NCBI RefSeq assembly: GCF_017908035.1
Contig: NZ_JAEQMU010000001.1
Span: 558,001-622,000, forward strand
DNA length: 64,000 nt
Source of the DNA: Sphingobacterium tabacisoli
GTDB taxonomy: Bacteria; Bacteroidota; Bacteroidia; Sphingobacteriales; Sphingobacteriaceae
Direction: 5' to 3'
Shown here: piece after piece, positions 17,238 through 27,257 of the stretch
Position numbering within the stretch: position 1 is the first letter of the stretch
Layout of the letters: every line of letters starts with the position of its first letter
Made by a program: the position numbers and the translations under genes
Notes under the pieces: model-generated
Told to the model about the DNA's origin: nothing
The model's input: only the letters and a program-made list of their open reading frames with translations
Database searches by the model: none

Positions 17238-18434
17238 ATGAGTAAGCTGTTGTTAGAAAATGGTATCCTGGTTTTTGCCGATTTGATTCTAGAAAAGGGA
17301 TACCTCTATATTGAGGATAGAAAGATTGTTCACTTGGGACAGGGGACTCTTGATGTCAGTGAAGATGTGTGTCGTATTGACCTGAAAGGGAAGTATATTT
17401 CGCCAGGCTTTATTGATATGCACGTGCATGGCGGTGGGGGTTCTGATTTTATGGATGGTACGGTAGAGGCATTTTTAAAAGTCTCTGAGACGCATGTCCG
17501 TTATGGTACCACGGCAATGTGTCCCACCACCCTTACTGCAGAGAAAGACCATATCTATACCGTAATGGATGTCTACAAGGAGGCTTTGCCAAAAAATACG
17601 AAAGGTGCGTCCTGGTTAGGCTTGCATTTAGAAGGGCCTTACCTGTCAATGGGACAGCGAGGAGCGCAGGATCCTAAGTACATCCGTAATCCCGATGAAA
17701 AAGAGTACCAGGATATATTGGGTTATTCCGACCATATTGTACGATGGAGTGCTGCTCCGGAATTGCCAGGTGCATTGCCTTTTGCAAGTTACCTTCAATC
17801 TAAGGGAGTGATTCCTGCTTTAGCACATAGTGATGCCTTGTTTGAAGAGGTTTTAGAGGGATTTAAGGGAGGCTTTCGGTTAGCTACTCACTTTTATTCT
17901 GCCATGTCGACTATTGTCCGCAAAGACGCAAAGCGTTATGCCGGAGTCATTGAAGCGGGGTATTATCTCGATGATATGGATGTAGAGATTATCGCTGATG
18001 GTGTTCATGTGCCTTCCTCGTTGATGAAACTCATCTATAAAATTAAAGGATCGGAGCATATAGCCTTGGTAACCGATGCGATGCGTGCCGCCGCGATGCC
18101 AGAAGGACCTAGCGTATTGGGAAGACTCGCAGACGGATTACCCGTTATCGTTGAAGAGGGCGTAGCTAAATTGCCCGATCGCTCAGCCTTCGCTGGAAGC
18201 GTTGCGACAGCGAACCAATTGGTTAAAAATTACATGCATCTGGCTGATGTTACGCTTACTGAAGCCGTACGGATGATAACGGAGACTCCTGCTCGCATTT
18301 TGGGGGTCAGTGATACCAAAGGTAGCTTGCAGCGAGGCAAAGATGCTGATGTCGTTGTTTTTGATAGAGATCTGGAGGTATATATGACCATCGTAGAGGG
18401 ACAGGTAAGGTATGAACGTACTGCGTCAGTCTAA
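17238..18434 (+). CDS. nagA: N-acetylglucosamine-6-phosphate deacetylase
   Basis: Removes acetate from GlcNAc-6-phosphate to give glucosamine-6-phosphate in the cytoplasm. The 398-residue amidohydrolase shows the metal motif HVHGGGG (His62, His64), HLEGPY (His130, Glu132), a later LAHSDA His, THFYSAMS and the catalytic-Asp region VTDAMRAAAMPEG. Length matches the family. The two GH20 hexosaminidase genes follow at 56 and 97 bases, and a nagB-like deaminase closes the neighbouring susCD unit, so the locus supplies a GlcNAc pathway. It probably shares control by the LacI regulator at 22766. Confidence 0.94.
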   Translation: MSKLLLENGILVFADLILEKGYLYIEDRKIVHLGQGTLDVSEDVCRIDLKGKYISPGFIDMHVHGGGGSDFMDGTVEAFLKVSETHVRYGTTAMCPTTLTAEKDHIYTVMDVYKEALPKNTKGASWLGLHLEGPYLSMGQRGAQDPKYIRNPDEKEYQDILGYSDHIVRWSAAPELPGALPFASYLQSKGVIPALAHSDALFEEVLEGFKGGFRLATHFYSAMSTIVRKDAKRYAGVIEAGYYLDDMDVEIIADGVHVPSSLMKLIYKIKGSEHIALVTDAMRAAAMPEGPSVLGRLADGLPVIVEEGVAKLPDRSAFAGSVATANQLVKNYMHLADVTLTEAVRMITETPARILGVSDTKGSLQRGKDADVVVFDRDLEVYMTIVEGQVRYERTASV

Positions 18435-18490
18435 GAAATTGAAGTAAAATGAATATTGGAATTTACTTATTCCGATAAAAAGCTATAGAT

Positions 18491-20032
18491 ATGAAGAAGT
18501 ATATATTAAGTGCTGTTTTATTCCTTTTTGTACAATTGTGCACATTGCATGCACAGGTGCCGGGGGATTTTGCTATTCGCGGATTTCATCTAGATCTTCG
18601 CGTACAGGTGATGAAGATGCCTGCTCTAAAGAAGTTTGCCAAACAACTCCATGATGGTGGTATCAATACACTGATTATGGAATGGGAAGCCACTTATCCT
18701 TTTGAGAATCACCCATTGATACCGAATCAATTTGCCTATACCCGAGATGAGGTAAAAGAATTTGTGACTTATTGTGAGGGGCTGGGAATAGACGTTATTC
18801 CACTACAGCAGAGTTTTGGTCATGTCGAATACATCTTGCGAAATTACCGCTATAAGGAATTGAGAGAGGATCAGAAAGACTATTCTCAGATTAATCCCCT
18901 TCGAGAAGAGTTGGCCAGAGCTCTTTTTACAGACCTTTATAAGGATATGATTAGTACGCACGATTCCGAGTATATCCATATTGGGGGAGATGAAACTTAC
19001 CTATTGGGACATTCGAAAGAATCTCAAGCAAAAGTTGCGGCAGTAGGAAAGGGACGATTGTATGGAGATTATATTAAATTACTCTGTGAGATTGTCGTGG
19101 GGCTGGGCAAGAAACCTGTTCTGTGGGCAGACATTGCGATGAAATATCCCGATGCTTTGCAGGGAATTCCCAAAGAGACGGTATTTATTGATTGGAATTA
19201 TGGATGGGATGTCGATATGTTTGGCAAACATAGTAACCTACTGAATTCGGGCTATGAAATCTGGGGTGCTCCTTCGCTTCGCAGTCATCCCGATAATTAT
19301 TTCTTAACGCAATGGGAGAAGCATTTTAAGAATATAAGAGATTTTATCCCACAGGCTCGAGAGTTTGGTTACAAAGGAATCATAATGACATCTTGGTCTA
19401 CATCGGGCCTATATGGAATTACCTGGGAGAGCCCTAAGGACATTGTCGAGCTCTATCCGATAAGACGTGTGTACCCACTTTCAGGTTTTAATATTTTAAT
19501 AGAGGCTTATTTTGAGTCGTTACGTTCACGCAAAGCATTGGATATAGATACCTTTGTGGCCAACTATGCAAAGAAACACTACGGTTTTGGAGGAAGTGAT
19601 GCGGCGAAATTCTGGAATGCTTTGAAAGCAAATCCTTATGAGATTAATCAGGGAGTGGTGAGTACTGCTTCCGTTTCTGTAAAAACGATGAAAGATAGTG
19701 CCGAGTGGGTATTACGGGAGTTTAAACAGCTCAAACCGAAGAGGAATAAAGACGAATACGAACACTATGTACTTATGTCGCAGATCAGATTGCGCTATCT
19801 GACATATATGGAGGTAGAGGCGCGCCTGAATAGTCTAGACTTTAGCCCTAATGAGTTGCCAGAAATGAAGCAGGTTATTGCGACATTACGTCTCGAAAAT
19901 CTAGACGAGGCATTCGCTAAACTGAATAACGATTGGATGTATAATGCCGAAATACAACAAGAAAATGAGCTCAGAGAGAGCAAGATAAAACTATTAGAGG
20001 CTCGTCTTAATAGATTGGGTACACTAGAATAG
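18491..20032 (+). CDS. GH20-type beta-N-acetylhexosaminidase, single-domain form
   Basis: Predicted secreted exo-hexosaminidase of 513 residues with signal peptide MKKYILSAVLFLFVQLCTLHA. The catalytic barrel begins almost at once (RGFHLDLRVQVMKMPALKKFAKQLHDGGINTLIMEWE) and carries the family pair in HIGGDET (Asp167, Glu168). It lacks the GH20b N-terminal domain of classic enzymes, resembling the shorter HexD-like type. The last 170 residues are helical (NELPEMKQVIATLRLENLDEAFAKLN). With GH20 no. 2 next door, the cell has two different hexosaminidases for one glycan pool. Confidence 0.82.
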   Translation: MKKYILSAVLFLFVQLCTLHAQVPGDFAIRGFHLDLRVQVMKMPALKKFAKQLHDGGINTLIMEWEATYPFENHPLIPNQFAYTRDEVKEFVTYCEGLGIDVIPLQQSFGHVEYILRNYRYKELREDQKDYSQINPLREELARALFTDLYKDMISTHDSEYIHIGGDETYLLGHSKESQAKVAAVGKGRLYGDYIKLLCEIVVGLGKKPVLWADIAMKYPDALQGIPKETVFIDWNYGWDVDMFGKHSNLLNSGYEIWGAPSLRSHPDNYFLTQWEKHFKNIRDFIPQAREFGYKGIIMTSWSTSGLYGITWESPKDIVELYPIRRVYPLSGFNILIEAYFESLRSRKALDIDTFVANYAKKHYGFGGSDAAKFWNALKANPYEINQGVVSTASVSVKTMKDSAEWVLREFKQLKPKRNKDEYEHYVLMSQIRLRYLTYMEVEARLNSLDFSPNELPEMKQVIATLRLENLDEAFAKLNNDWMYNAEIQQENELRESKIKLLEARLNRLGTLE

Positions 20033-20129
20033 ATATTAAGTTCTGATGGGGGTCAGTATAATCCCACTGTGATAACTAAGTCTCGAAAATAAGGGGTGAA
20101 AGAGTGACGAATTTTAAAAAATAGTAAGG

Positions 20130-22694
20130 ATGAAAATAAAACTCTTATTGATAGTTGCCTGTCTTATCTGGCAGGTAAAAGATAGCAACGCGCAGACAGC
20201 GGTACAATCACCGCTTAGCATCAGCTGGCAGCCTTTGTTGAATAATTATGATGGCAAAGAGCAAGCTTTATCGGAATTGATTATCCGCAATATTAGTGAT
20301 AAGCCATTTCCGTGGCAAGGATGGAAGTTGTATTTTAACTTTATAAGATTGGCTGAGCCTGTTGACAATCAGCAACCTTTGGATGTACATCATATTAATG
20401 GAGATTACTTTTACTTTGAACCCAATATAAAAGGTAAGGTGTTGGCGCCAGGAGAAGAATTAAAGTACACGATGATTTCCAAATCATGGGTTGTCAATTT
20501 TAACGATGCTCCTCAAGGCTTTTACCTGGATTTGGGGGATGGGCAGTTACAGCCACTTCCGGGGGTCAAAATGCTCCTCCCTAAAGATGAAAAAGCATTT
20601 TATAGAGTTGGAGGCGATAGGGAAATGAATGCGGCGATGATCTATGAGAAAAATGAGCATTATCAGGGCGCGAAGCGACTGGATGGGGTTAATATCCTAC
20701 CTACTCCGGTTTCTGTTGAGCAGGGGAAAGGTAGTTACGTGCTTAGTAAGAACGTAGACATCAGCCATGCGCCCCGTTTTAAAGCTGAAGGTGAACTATT
20801 GGTAGAAGAGCTAGAGCGTATGTTTGGTTTATCCTGCCGCATATCTTCTGCGCCAAACGCAAGGAAAGAAGGGATCCAATTGGTTGAAGACAAATCATTA
20901 GATAGCGAAGCATATAAGTTGTCTGTTACAAAAAGTGGTGTAAAACTCTCTGCTGGTAGCGGTGCAGGGATGTTTTACGCGATTCAGTCTTTAAAATTAT
21001 TGGTAGATCCTACATTTTATGACCCCAAGAATACGAAGCAAATTACCTTGCCTTTTGTTCAGGTTTCCGATAAGCCTCGTTTTGGCAGCAGAAGTTTAAT
21101 GTTGGATGTCGCGCGAAATTTTCAGACAAAAGAGCAGATCTATAAAATGCTCGATATGATGGCACTTTACAAGTTGAATACCCTGCATTTTCACTTGAAT
21201 GATGATGAAGGCTGGCGTTTAGAGATCCCCTCTATCCCTGAGCTTACAGAGGTTGGTTCGCGCAGAGGGCACTGGGAGGCAGGCAAAGAGAATGACTGGT
21301 TGCCACCGTCTTATGGTTCAGGCCCTTTCTTAGATAATCCACGGGCTAGTGGCTACTATACAGCACAGGATTTTATGGATATTCTTAAGTATGCACAGCG
21401 CAGACATATACAGGTTATTCCCGAGGTGGAGACGCCTGGGCATGCTCGTGCCGCTATACAGGCCATGAATGTACGTTACCGTCGATTAATGGCGCAAGGT
21501 AAAGAGCAGGAAGCATCGAAATACCTATTGCAGTCGGCCGGAGATTCATCCGTCTATAGGTCTGTTCAGAAATGGAATGATAACGTAATGGATGTGTCGC
21601 TCCTTTCGGTTTATACATTTTTGGAGCAGGTGACAGACGATATTATAGGGATGTACAAGCAAGCAGGCGTCGAACTGAAGACCGTACATTTTGGTGGAGA
21701 CGAGGTGCCGAACGGGGTATGGGAACATTCTCCTGCCTTTGCAAAATTCAAGAAGGAAAATCCTGCGATCAAAGAGACGGCAGATCTTTGGGTGCGTCAT
21801 TTCGATATTCTATATAAGATGTTGAAAAAAAGAGATATACTTTTATCTGGCTGGGAAGAGGTCGGTATGGAAAAAGTTGTGGCAGATGGAAAGAAGAAAT
21901 GGATTCCATTTGTTGGATTGCAGGATAGTAATGTTCATTTAAATGTGTGGAACAACCTTGGTGGAAATGAAGATTTGGCCTATCGTCTAGCAAATGCAGG
22001 TTATAAGGTGAAGCTTTCTTTTGTGAGTAACTTCTATATGGATATGGCGTATTACAAGCGTTTTAGTGAGCAAGGCTTTTACTGGGGTGGTTTTATAGAT
22101 TTAGAGAAGCCCTTTAGTTTTATTCCGTACGATTATCTGCACAATCAAAAGCAAGATTGGCTGGGAAGAACATTGCCTGATCGTGTGTTGAGCGTGGCAG
22201 AGAAATTGACGGAAAAGGGGAAGCAGAATATTGTAGGGCTACAAGCATTGCTTTGGTCTGAGACTATTAAAGACGAAGAGCAAATGGAGCGCATGATATT
22301 TCCACGCTTGTTGGCCTTTAGTGAGCGGGCTTGGGCACAAGCAGGAGCTTGGGAAACCGAAACTGTTAGTAACGGTTCGAGCTATCAGGATGCTTTGAAA
22401 AAGTTTTTTGCTGTCGTCGGACTACAAGAGTTACAACGTTTACCTTTTCTGTATGGAGGTGTTACATTTAGAATACCTACGCCGGGCGTAAAAGAAATCA
22501 ACGGTAAGATTTATGTTAATATGGAGCTTCCTGGTTTTGAGGTGCGTTATGCATCGGATGGCAATACTCCGGATAGGAATAGCACATTGTATACAGGAGC
22601 TATCCCATACAAAAGTAATTTAGTGTTTAAAGCATTTAATAAACATGGAGATTCCAGTCTTCCGATAAGCCTAGATGGCGAGTCCGCCAAGTAG
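20130..22694 (+). CDS. GH20 beta-N-acetylhexosaminidase (chitobiase type)
   Basis: Large multi-domain exo-enzyme of 854 residues that removes terminal beta-GlcNAc/GalNAc. After a signal peptide (cut near SNA-Q, residue 22) come an N-terminal chitobiase carbohydrate-binding domain (about 25-180), a GH20b domain (about 190-325), the GH20 barrel (about 330-760) with catalytic HFGGDE (Asp524, Glu525) and a C-terminal chitobiase domain (about 775-850, GFEVRYASDGNTPDRNSTLYTG). This is the domain order of bacterial chitobiases. It is the last gene of the nagA unit; a shared hairpin terminator follows. Confidence 0.93.
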   Translation: MKIKLLLIVACLIWQVKDSNAQTAVQSPLSISWQPLLNNYDGKEQALSELIIRNISDKPFPWQGWKLYFNFIRLAEPVDNQQPLDVHHINGDYFYFEPNIKGKVLAPGEELKYTMISKSWVVNFNDAPQGFYLDLGDGQLQPLPGVKMLLPKDEKAFYRVGGDREMNAAMIYEKNEHYQGAKRLDGVNILPTPVSVEQGKGSYVLSKNVDISHAPRFKAEGELLVEELERMFGLSCRISSAPNARKEGIQLVEDKSLDSEAYKLSVTKSGVKLSAGSGAGMFYAIQSLKLLVDPTFYDPKNTKQITLPFVQVSDKPRFGSRSLMLDVARNFQTKEQIYKMLDMMALYKLNTLHFHLNDDEGWRLEIPSIPELTEVGSRRGHWEAGKENDWLPPSYGSGPFLDNPRASGYYTAQDFMDILKYAQRRHIQVIPEVETPGHARAAIQAMNVRYRRLMAQGKEQEASKYLLQSAGDSSVYRSVQKWNDNVMDVSLLSVYTFLEQVTDDIIGMYKQAGVELKTVHFGGDEVPNGVWEHSPAFAKFKKENPAIKETADLWVRHFDILYKMLKKRDILLSGWEEVGMEKVVADGKKKWIPFVGLQDSNVHLNVWNNLGGNEDLAYRLANAGYKVKLSFVSNFYMDMAYYKRFSEQGFYWGGFIDLEKPFSFIPYDYLHNQKQDWLGRTLPDRVLSVAEKLTEKGKQNIVGLQALLWSETIKDEEQMERMIFPRLLAFSERAWAQAGAWETETVSNGSSYQDALKKFFAVVGLQELQRLPFLYGGVTFRIPTPGVKEINGKIYVNMELPGFEVRYASDGNTPDRNSTLYTGAIPYKSNLVFKAFNKHGDSSLPISLDGESAK

Positions 22695-22717
22695 TAGGTC
22701 GGAAATATAATCATAAT

Positions 22718-22746
22718 AAGAAAGCCCCATTTAGGGGCTTTCTTTT
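22718..22746. terminator. Bidirectional terminator between hexosaminidase and lacI-like genes
   Basis: AAGAAAGCCCC (22718-22728) pairs with GGGGCTTTCTT (22734-22744) around ATTTA. T-rich arms on both sides suit the convergent genes. Confidence 0.9.
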
Positions 22747-22765
22747 AGTATAATAATCTGGTTGT

Positions 22766-23806
22766 TTAGTTTTGCTTCCGGTCAGAAGAACCTCTGACGA
22801 TTAGTTTTGTTTTGATGATGACCTCCTGATAGTCTAACACCTGCATTTCTTTGTCTTCTATTTGTTGGATCAGTATTTTGGCTGCCACTAGTCCCATTTC
22901 ATAAGCGCTGTCATCGATGGTCGATATCTGCGGTTCTAGGATAGAAGAGATCGGATAATTACTAAAGCCGATGATAGCCGCCTTTTCAGGAATTGCGATA
23001 CCGTTATTCCGAAATACCTTTAATGTCGCCGCCGCCGTATAGTCATTGGCACATACAATTCCGTCAGGTATTGATGTGTTTAGGAGCAGTGCTTCTGCCG
23101 CCTCTTTACCTTCTTCGTAGGTCAGATTCTTCGTTTCCTTGACAAATTGCTCCTGAAAGGGGAGCTTATATTGCTCCAGTGCCTTTTTAAAACCTGTTAG
23201 TCTCGATTTGAAAATATCTACATTTTGATTCCCCGCGATGTGTGCCAGATTTTTACAACCTTGTTGTATTAAATGAACTGTTGCATTATAAGAGGCTTCG
23301 AAATCGTTAATAATAACTTTACTAGCCTTTAGTTGTTCACTGGTTCTGTCGTATAGAACTAGAGGGATATTCGATTTTCCGAGTTTTTTGAGGTGCTCAT
23401 ATCGTTTTGTTTCCAGCCCCGGACAGATGATGACTCCTGCTGCAAGTGAATTTTCGAGCATTTGCACGATTTCTGTTTCCTTAATATAAGAGTCATGCGA
23501 CTGGAATATTGTAATCTGATACCCCTGCTTATAGGCGTATTCTTCTATACCACTGATTACTTTAGAGTGAAAATCGATGTCTATACGCGGACATATCACA
23601 CCGATAGACTTTGTTTTTTTACTCCGGAAGCTAGACGCAATAGGATCGAGCGAAAAGCCCATTTCCTTGACCTTGTCGTTGACTATTTTTTTTGTGCTTT
23701 CACTGATTGCCGGGTGGTTGGATAGCACACGGGATATAGTGGCGGCAGAAAGATTGAGTGCTTTAGCAATATCCTTGATGGTGATGCGTGCTTCCTTTTT
23801 TTTCAT
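22766..23806 (-). CDS. LacI-family transcriptional regulator of the GlcNAc locus
   Basis: Sugar-responsive repressor of 346 residues: LacI helix-turn-helix at about 8-55 (TIKDIAKALNLSAATISRVLSNHPAISEST) including the hinge helix region, then a periplasmic-binding-protein-like effector domain (about 65-335, SIGVICPRIDIDFHSKVISGIEEYAYKQGY..). It is divergent from susC and convergent with the hexosaminidase gene, placing it between the two halves of the locus. Effector is presumably a GlcNAc-derived phosphosugar or oligosaccharide (inference). Candidate operators lie over the susC promoter, and an exact palindrome lies 45 bases before its own start. Confidence 0.92.
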   Translation of the reverse strand: MKKKEARITIKDIAKALNLSAATISRVLSNHPAISESTKKIVNDKVKEMGFSLDPIASSFRSKKTKSIGVICPRIDIDFHSKVISGIEEYAYKQGYQITIFQSHDSYIKETEIVQMLENSLAAGVIICPGLETKRYEHLKKLGKSNIPLVLYDRTSEQLKASKVIINDFEASYNATVHLIQQGCKNLAHIAGNQNVDIFKSRLTGFKKALEQYKLPFQEQFVKETKNLTYEEGKEAAEALLLNTSIPDGIVCANDYTAAATLKVFRNNGIAIPEKAAIIGFSNYPISSILEPQISTIDDSAYEMGLVAAKILIQQIEDKEMQVLDYQEVIIKTKLIVRGSSDRKQN

Positions 23807-23850
23807 TTATGTATACTTACTGGTCTCTATAAGACTGATAATTTCATTAT

Positions 23851-23864
23851 CTGCTAATTAGCAG
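23851..23864. promoter_or_regulatory. Perfect 14-base palindrome upstream of the lacI-like gene
   Basis: CTGCTAATTAGCAG is identical to its reverse complement. It lies 45 bases upstream of the regulator start, where autoregulatory or second-regulator binding would be expected. It does not match the TGCAAA-type repeats near susC. Confidence 0.4.
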
Positions 23865-24151
23865 TTCGGTTTGTTTGGAATGGATTTTTAGTTCTTTTGT
23901 TGTTCTAGCAAAAGCCTGTATAATCCACCATAAACTTAAAATATAAATTGACCGAAGTTAATTCAAATTTTTATAAAAACAAATAAACTACGCTTCTTGT
24001 TTTGTGCAATTGTTTGCATAGGTTATTTTGTTGTTTAACATTACAAACGATTGTTTTGTTTATTTTTTAATGCAAATGTTTGCATGATTTTTGTTTTTTG
24101 TCTACCTTGGCTCCGATAAACAACAGATGATATAAACTCAAAATCTGCATT
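23865..24151. other. Divergent lacI/susC control region
   Basis: AT-rich and gene-free. The functional-looking part is the right half, with three operator-like inverted repeats and the susC promoter (listed separately). The left half shows no clear minus-strand -7 box. Confidence 0.45.
24005..24109 (+). promoter_or_regulatory. susC promoter with three LacI-type operator candidates
   Basis: Three inverted repeats: TGCAATTGTTTGCA (24005-24018), AAACGATTGTTT (24045-24056) and TGCAAATGTTTGCA (24071-24084). The outer two share TGCAA..TTTGCA arms. The TTTG inside the third (24079-24082) is spaced 20 bases from TACCTTGG (24103-24110), giving a -33/-7 pair whose -33 box would be covered by a bound repressor. 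The susC start is 42 bases beyond. Confidence 0.5.
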
Positions 24152-27100
24152 ATGATATTTACTGCTTACCATCGTAAATTTAAATGGAGTGCAAATGCGT
24201 TTTCCCTTACATTTTTGTTTTTTGCTTTGCTTTTGGTTATTCCAGAAGGTGCGTTTGCACAGCAGAAACGAATCTCAGGTAAGGTGATAGATGCTGGCAC
24301 GAAAAAGGCAATACCTGGAGTGAGTGTGAAGCTCGCCGGGCAAGCTGCCGGAGCAAGTACCGATGACCAAGGTGCTTTCGTTTTAAACGATCTGTCCCAA
24401 GGGCAGTCAGTGGTGTTCTCTTTCTTGGGGTACACCAGTCAGACCCTCAAGATCGACGCACGTTCAACTTATTTGATTGAGCTAACTAGTCTCGCTACAG
24501 AGATTGAAGAAACTGTAGTCGTGGGGTACGGCCGTCAGAAGAAAAGAAACTTAACCGGTTCTGTAGTGTCCGTGGGCTCTGCAGAGATTGAAAAGACAAC
24601 ACAACAAGATCCTATTTCAATTTTGCAAGGAAGGGCCGCCGGGGTACAGGTCTCCTCCAATTCTGGAGCGCCAGGAGGGGAGATGACGATCCGTGTACGC
24701 GGTAACTCTTCGCTTAACTCCGGGAATAATCCCTTGTTTGTAGTAGACGGTATTCCGATTGAATCTAATTCAATTTCTGCCTTAAATGGTACTGAGGGAT
24801 CAGGCTTAAATCCTTTAGCTGATATCAATCCAAATGATATCGCTTCAATGGAGATTTTGAAAGATGCGGCGTCTACAGCTATCTACGGATCGAGAGCGGC
24901 CAATGGTGTCGTTATGATTACCACCAAACGTGGGGCCGCCGGCAAACCTGAAGTTCTTCTTAATGCAACCACAGGTGTAAGTACGCTTACGAGAAAACTA
25001 AGCGTCTTGAATTCACAGCAGTATCGCGAAGCGGTATTGGATTCCTATAATGCATTGCCTAATCCCGAAGAACCTTACTACACCATTATTGATTCATTGA
25101 ATCCAATGAATAATGGGGATGTCGATTGGCAAGATGCATTGATGCGTTCTGCAAAGCAGTACAAAGTAGATTTGTCTGTACGTGGTGGTAATGAAGGTAC
25201 TAAGTACGCTTGGAGTTCATCTTACCTGGATCAAGACGGGGTGATTTTAAACTCGAATTACAAACGCTTTACATCGAGACTAAATGTTGATTTTAATATT
25301 TCGGACCGTGTACGTATCGGGCAGAGTGTCTCGTATACCAATGCGGTAAATAACCGCACCAATGCGGGGGGCTCGGGTAATTTAAGTATTATCCGTAGTC
25401 TATTGGTCAGACCTCCCAATATGTCTATGTATCTGCCTGATGGGTCCATCAATGGGTATATGATCGGACAGCGAAATCCAGTCGGTATGGCCTTGTATGC
25501 GACTAATCTTAACAAAAGTAATCGCATCATCGGTAGTCAATACCTCGAGATTGACATTCTGAAAGATTTGAAGTTCAGGAGTAACGTCAATCTAGATTAC
25601 ATTGCCATGAAAGAAGATGAGTTTATGCCTTCTATATTGGATTATAGAGAAGGGTATAACACTGGAGCTGTTCGTACATCTGGCAATCTGACTTGGGGCA
25701 ACGAGAGTTACTTCACCTATAATAAGAGCATTGCTAATGCCCATAATATCGGTGCAGTAGCCGGTATGAGTTTTCAGAGATGGCGATATGACCGCACTGG
25801 ACTGAATGGTTCTTACTTTGCCAGTGACGATATCCGAACCCTAAATGGTGCCTCTGTTATATCCGGGCAAGACGTAAATGTAGCTTCTGAGCACGCGATG
25901 CGTTCCTACTTCGGACGATTGACCTATGACTACGTTGGCAAATACCTATTGGAATTTAACTTACGTGCCGATGGTTCGTCTCGCTTTGGAAGTGATAAGC
26001 GTTTCGGTTTTTTCCCATCTGCATCCGCGGGATGGCGCTTCGTGGAGGAGAATGGAGTTAAAGACCTAAGCTGGCTCAGTGATGGTAAGTTGCGCTTTAG
26101 TTTAGGTAGCACCGGTAATGAGGCTATTGGTGATTACACTTCGCAGGGAGAGTTTACACTAGGGATGAACTACCTTGATTTTTCAGGAGCGGCGCCTACC
26201 GTAATGCCTAATGCAAGCCTTACCTGGGAGACTACTCATCAATACAACCTTGGGTTGGAGTTAGGCTTTTTGAATAACCGTATTTTGTTCTCCACAGATG
26301 CTTATTTGAAAAAGACAAAAGATCTACTGTATAATGTTCCGCTTCCAAGCACAACCGGATTCGAGTACGTAACGAGAAATGTTGGCTCTATTGAGAATAA
26401 AGGACTCGAGTTCAGTTTGCAAACCCGTAATCTACAGGGGCCATTCACTTGGAGTACCAATGTCAACCTTAGTTTGAACCGTAACAAAGTGACTTCACTT
26501 CCAGAAGATGTATTGACCAATGGTTACATTCAAAACGGAGCTTTCCACATACTACAGGTCGGCAAACCTATCGGTGTATTCTATGGCTGGCAGTTTGATG
26601 GTGTATATGCACGTGACGCGGATAATGTCAATGGGCTTACCCATGGTGCCAACGGACCTAAGTTCGTCGGAGGTGATCCAATCTGGAGAGATCTGAATGG
26701 TGACGGTATTATCAACGAAGATGATAGACAGATTATCGGGTATGCTGAGCCGAAATATTTTGGAGGTATCTCCAATGACTTCAGTTATAAAAACTTCCAC
26801 CTTAATGTGTTCTTTCAATACTCTGTAGGCAACGAAATATACAGTGAGCTCAATCACCAGCGTAATTCTATCGTTAGGTACAACAACCTTTCTACAGACG
26901 CCCTGTCGAGATGGCGTCAACAAGGAGATGTGACCGACTTTCCTCGATTGATTCGTGATGATCCGAAGCAATCTGACAGTAGAGTGCAGAGTAGATGGGT
27001 AGAAGATGGTTCGTACATCAAGTTAAAGAACGTGAACCTAAGATACTCTTTGAATCCAGACTGGGTAAAACGTATTGGTCTACGTAAAGTTGATGCCTTT

Positions 27101-27247
27101 GTAACTGGTACAAATTTGATTACCTGGACAAAATACACAGGCTTTGATCCGGACGTAAATTCCTATTCAGGACTTCGTGTAGGTCTCGACGAAGGAGCGT
27201 ATCCACAGGCCCGTACCTTCATGTTTGGTTTAACACTTGGACTTTAA
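24152..27247 (+). CDS. SusC/RagA-like TonB-linked outer-membrane receptor
   Basis: Glycan importer of the GlcNAc locus, 1031 residues. Signal peptide ends near EGAFA-QQ. The carboxypeptidase-regulatory-like domain follows (about 38-105, RISGKVIDAGTKKAIPGVSVKL), then the TonB-box region with VVVGYGRQKKRNLTGSV, the plug (about 120-230, DPISILQGRAAGVQV and the AIYGSRAANGVVMITTKRG end) and the 22-strand barrel to the terminal MFGLTLGL. SusC subunits pair with a SusD lid, which is the next gene, starting 10 bases on. Likely substrate is a GlcNAc-containing oligosaccharide, from context. Confidence 0.94.
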   Translation: MIFTAYHRKFKWSANAFSLTFLFFALLLVIPEGAFAQQKRISGKVIDAGTKKAIPGVSVKLAGQAAGASTDDQGAFVLNDLSQGQSVVFSFLGYTSQTLKIDARSTYLIELTSLATEIEETVVVGYGRQKKRNLTGSVVSVGSAEIEKTTQQDPISILQGRAAGVQVSSNSGAPGGEMTIRVRGNSSLNSGNNPLFVVDGIPIESNSISALNGTEGSGLNPLADINPNDIASMEILKDAASTAIYGSRAANGVVMITTKRGAAGKPEVLLNATTGVSTLTRKLSVLNSQQYREAVLDSYNALPNPEEPYYTIIDSLNPMNNGDVDWQDALMRSAKQYKVDLSVRGGNEGTKYAWSSSYLDQDGVILNSNYKRFTSRLNVDFNISDRVRIGQSVSYTNAVNNRTNAGGSGNLSIIRSLLVRPPNMSMYLPDGSINGYMIGQRNPVGMALYATNLNKSNRIIGSQYLEIDILKDLKFRSNVNLDYIAMKEDEFMPSILDYREGYNTGAVRTSGNLTWGNESYFTYNKSIANAHNIGAVAGMSFQRWRYDRTGLNGSYFASDDIRTLNGASVISGQDVNVASEHAMRSYFGRLTYDYVGKYLLEFNLRADGSSRFGSDKRFGFFPSASAGWRFVEENGVKDLSWLSDGKLRFSLGSTGNEAIGDYTSQGEFTLGMNYLDFSGAAPTVMPNASLTWETTHQYNLGLELGFLNNRILFSTDAYLKKTKDLLYNVPLPSTTGFEYVTRNVGSIENKGLEFSLQTRNLQGPFTWSTNVNLSLNRNKVTSLPEDVLTNGYIQNGAFHILQVGKPIGVFYGWQFDGVYARDADNVNGLTHGANGPKFVGGDPIWRDLNGDGIINEDDRQIIGYAEPKYFGGISNDFSYKNFHLNVFFQYSVGNEIYSELNHQRNSIVRYNNLSTDALSRWRQQGDVTDFPRLIRDDPKQSDSRVQSRWVEDGSYIKLKNVNLRYSLNPDWVKRIGLRKVDAFVTGTNLITWTKYTGFDPDVNSYSGLRVGLDEGAYPQARTFMFGLTLGL

Positions 27248-27257
27248 TTTGTTACTC

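Noticed and set aside
17063-17245. A 60-codon reading frame before nagA
   Set aside because: It covers the nagA promoter region and overlaps the nagA start; no protein-like pattern.
26552-26971. Long antisense reading frames inside susC and other large genes
   Set aside because: They are opposite to strong, family-matched coding sequences and have no independent start signals or protein-like features.
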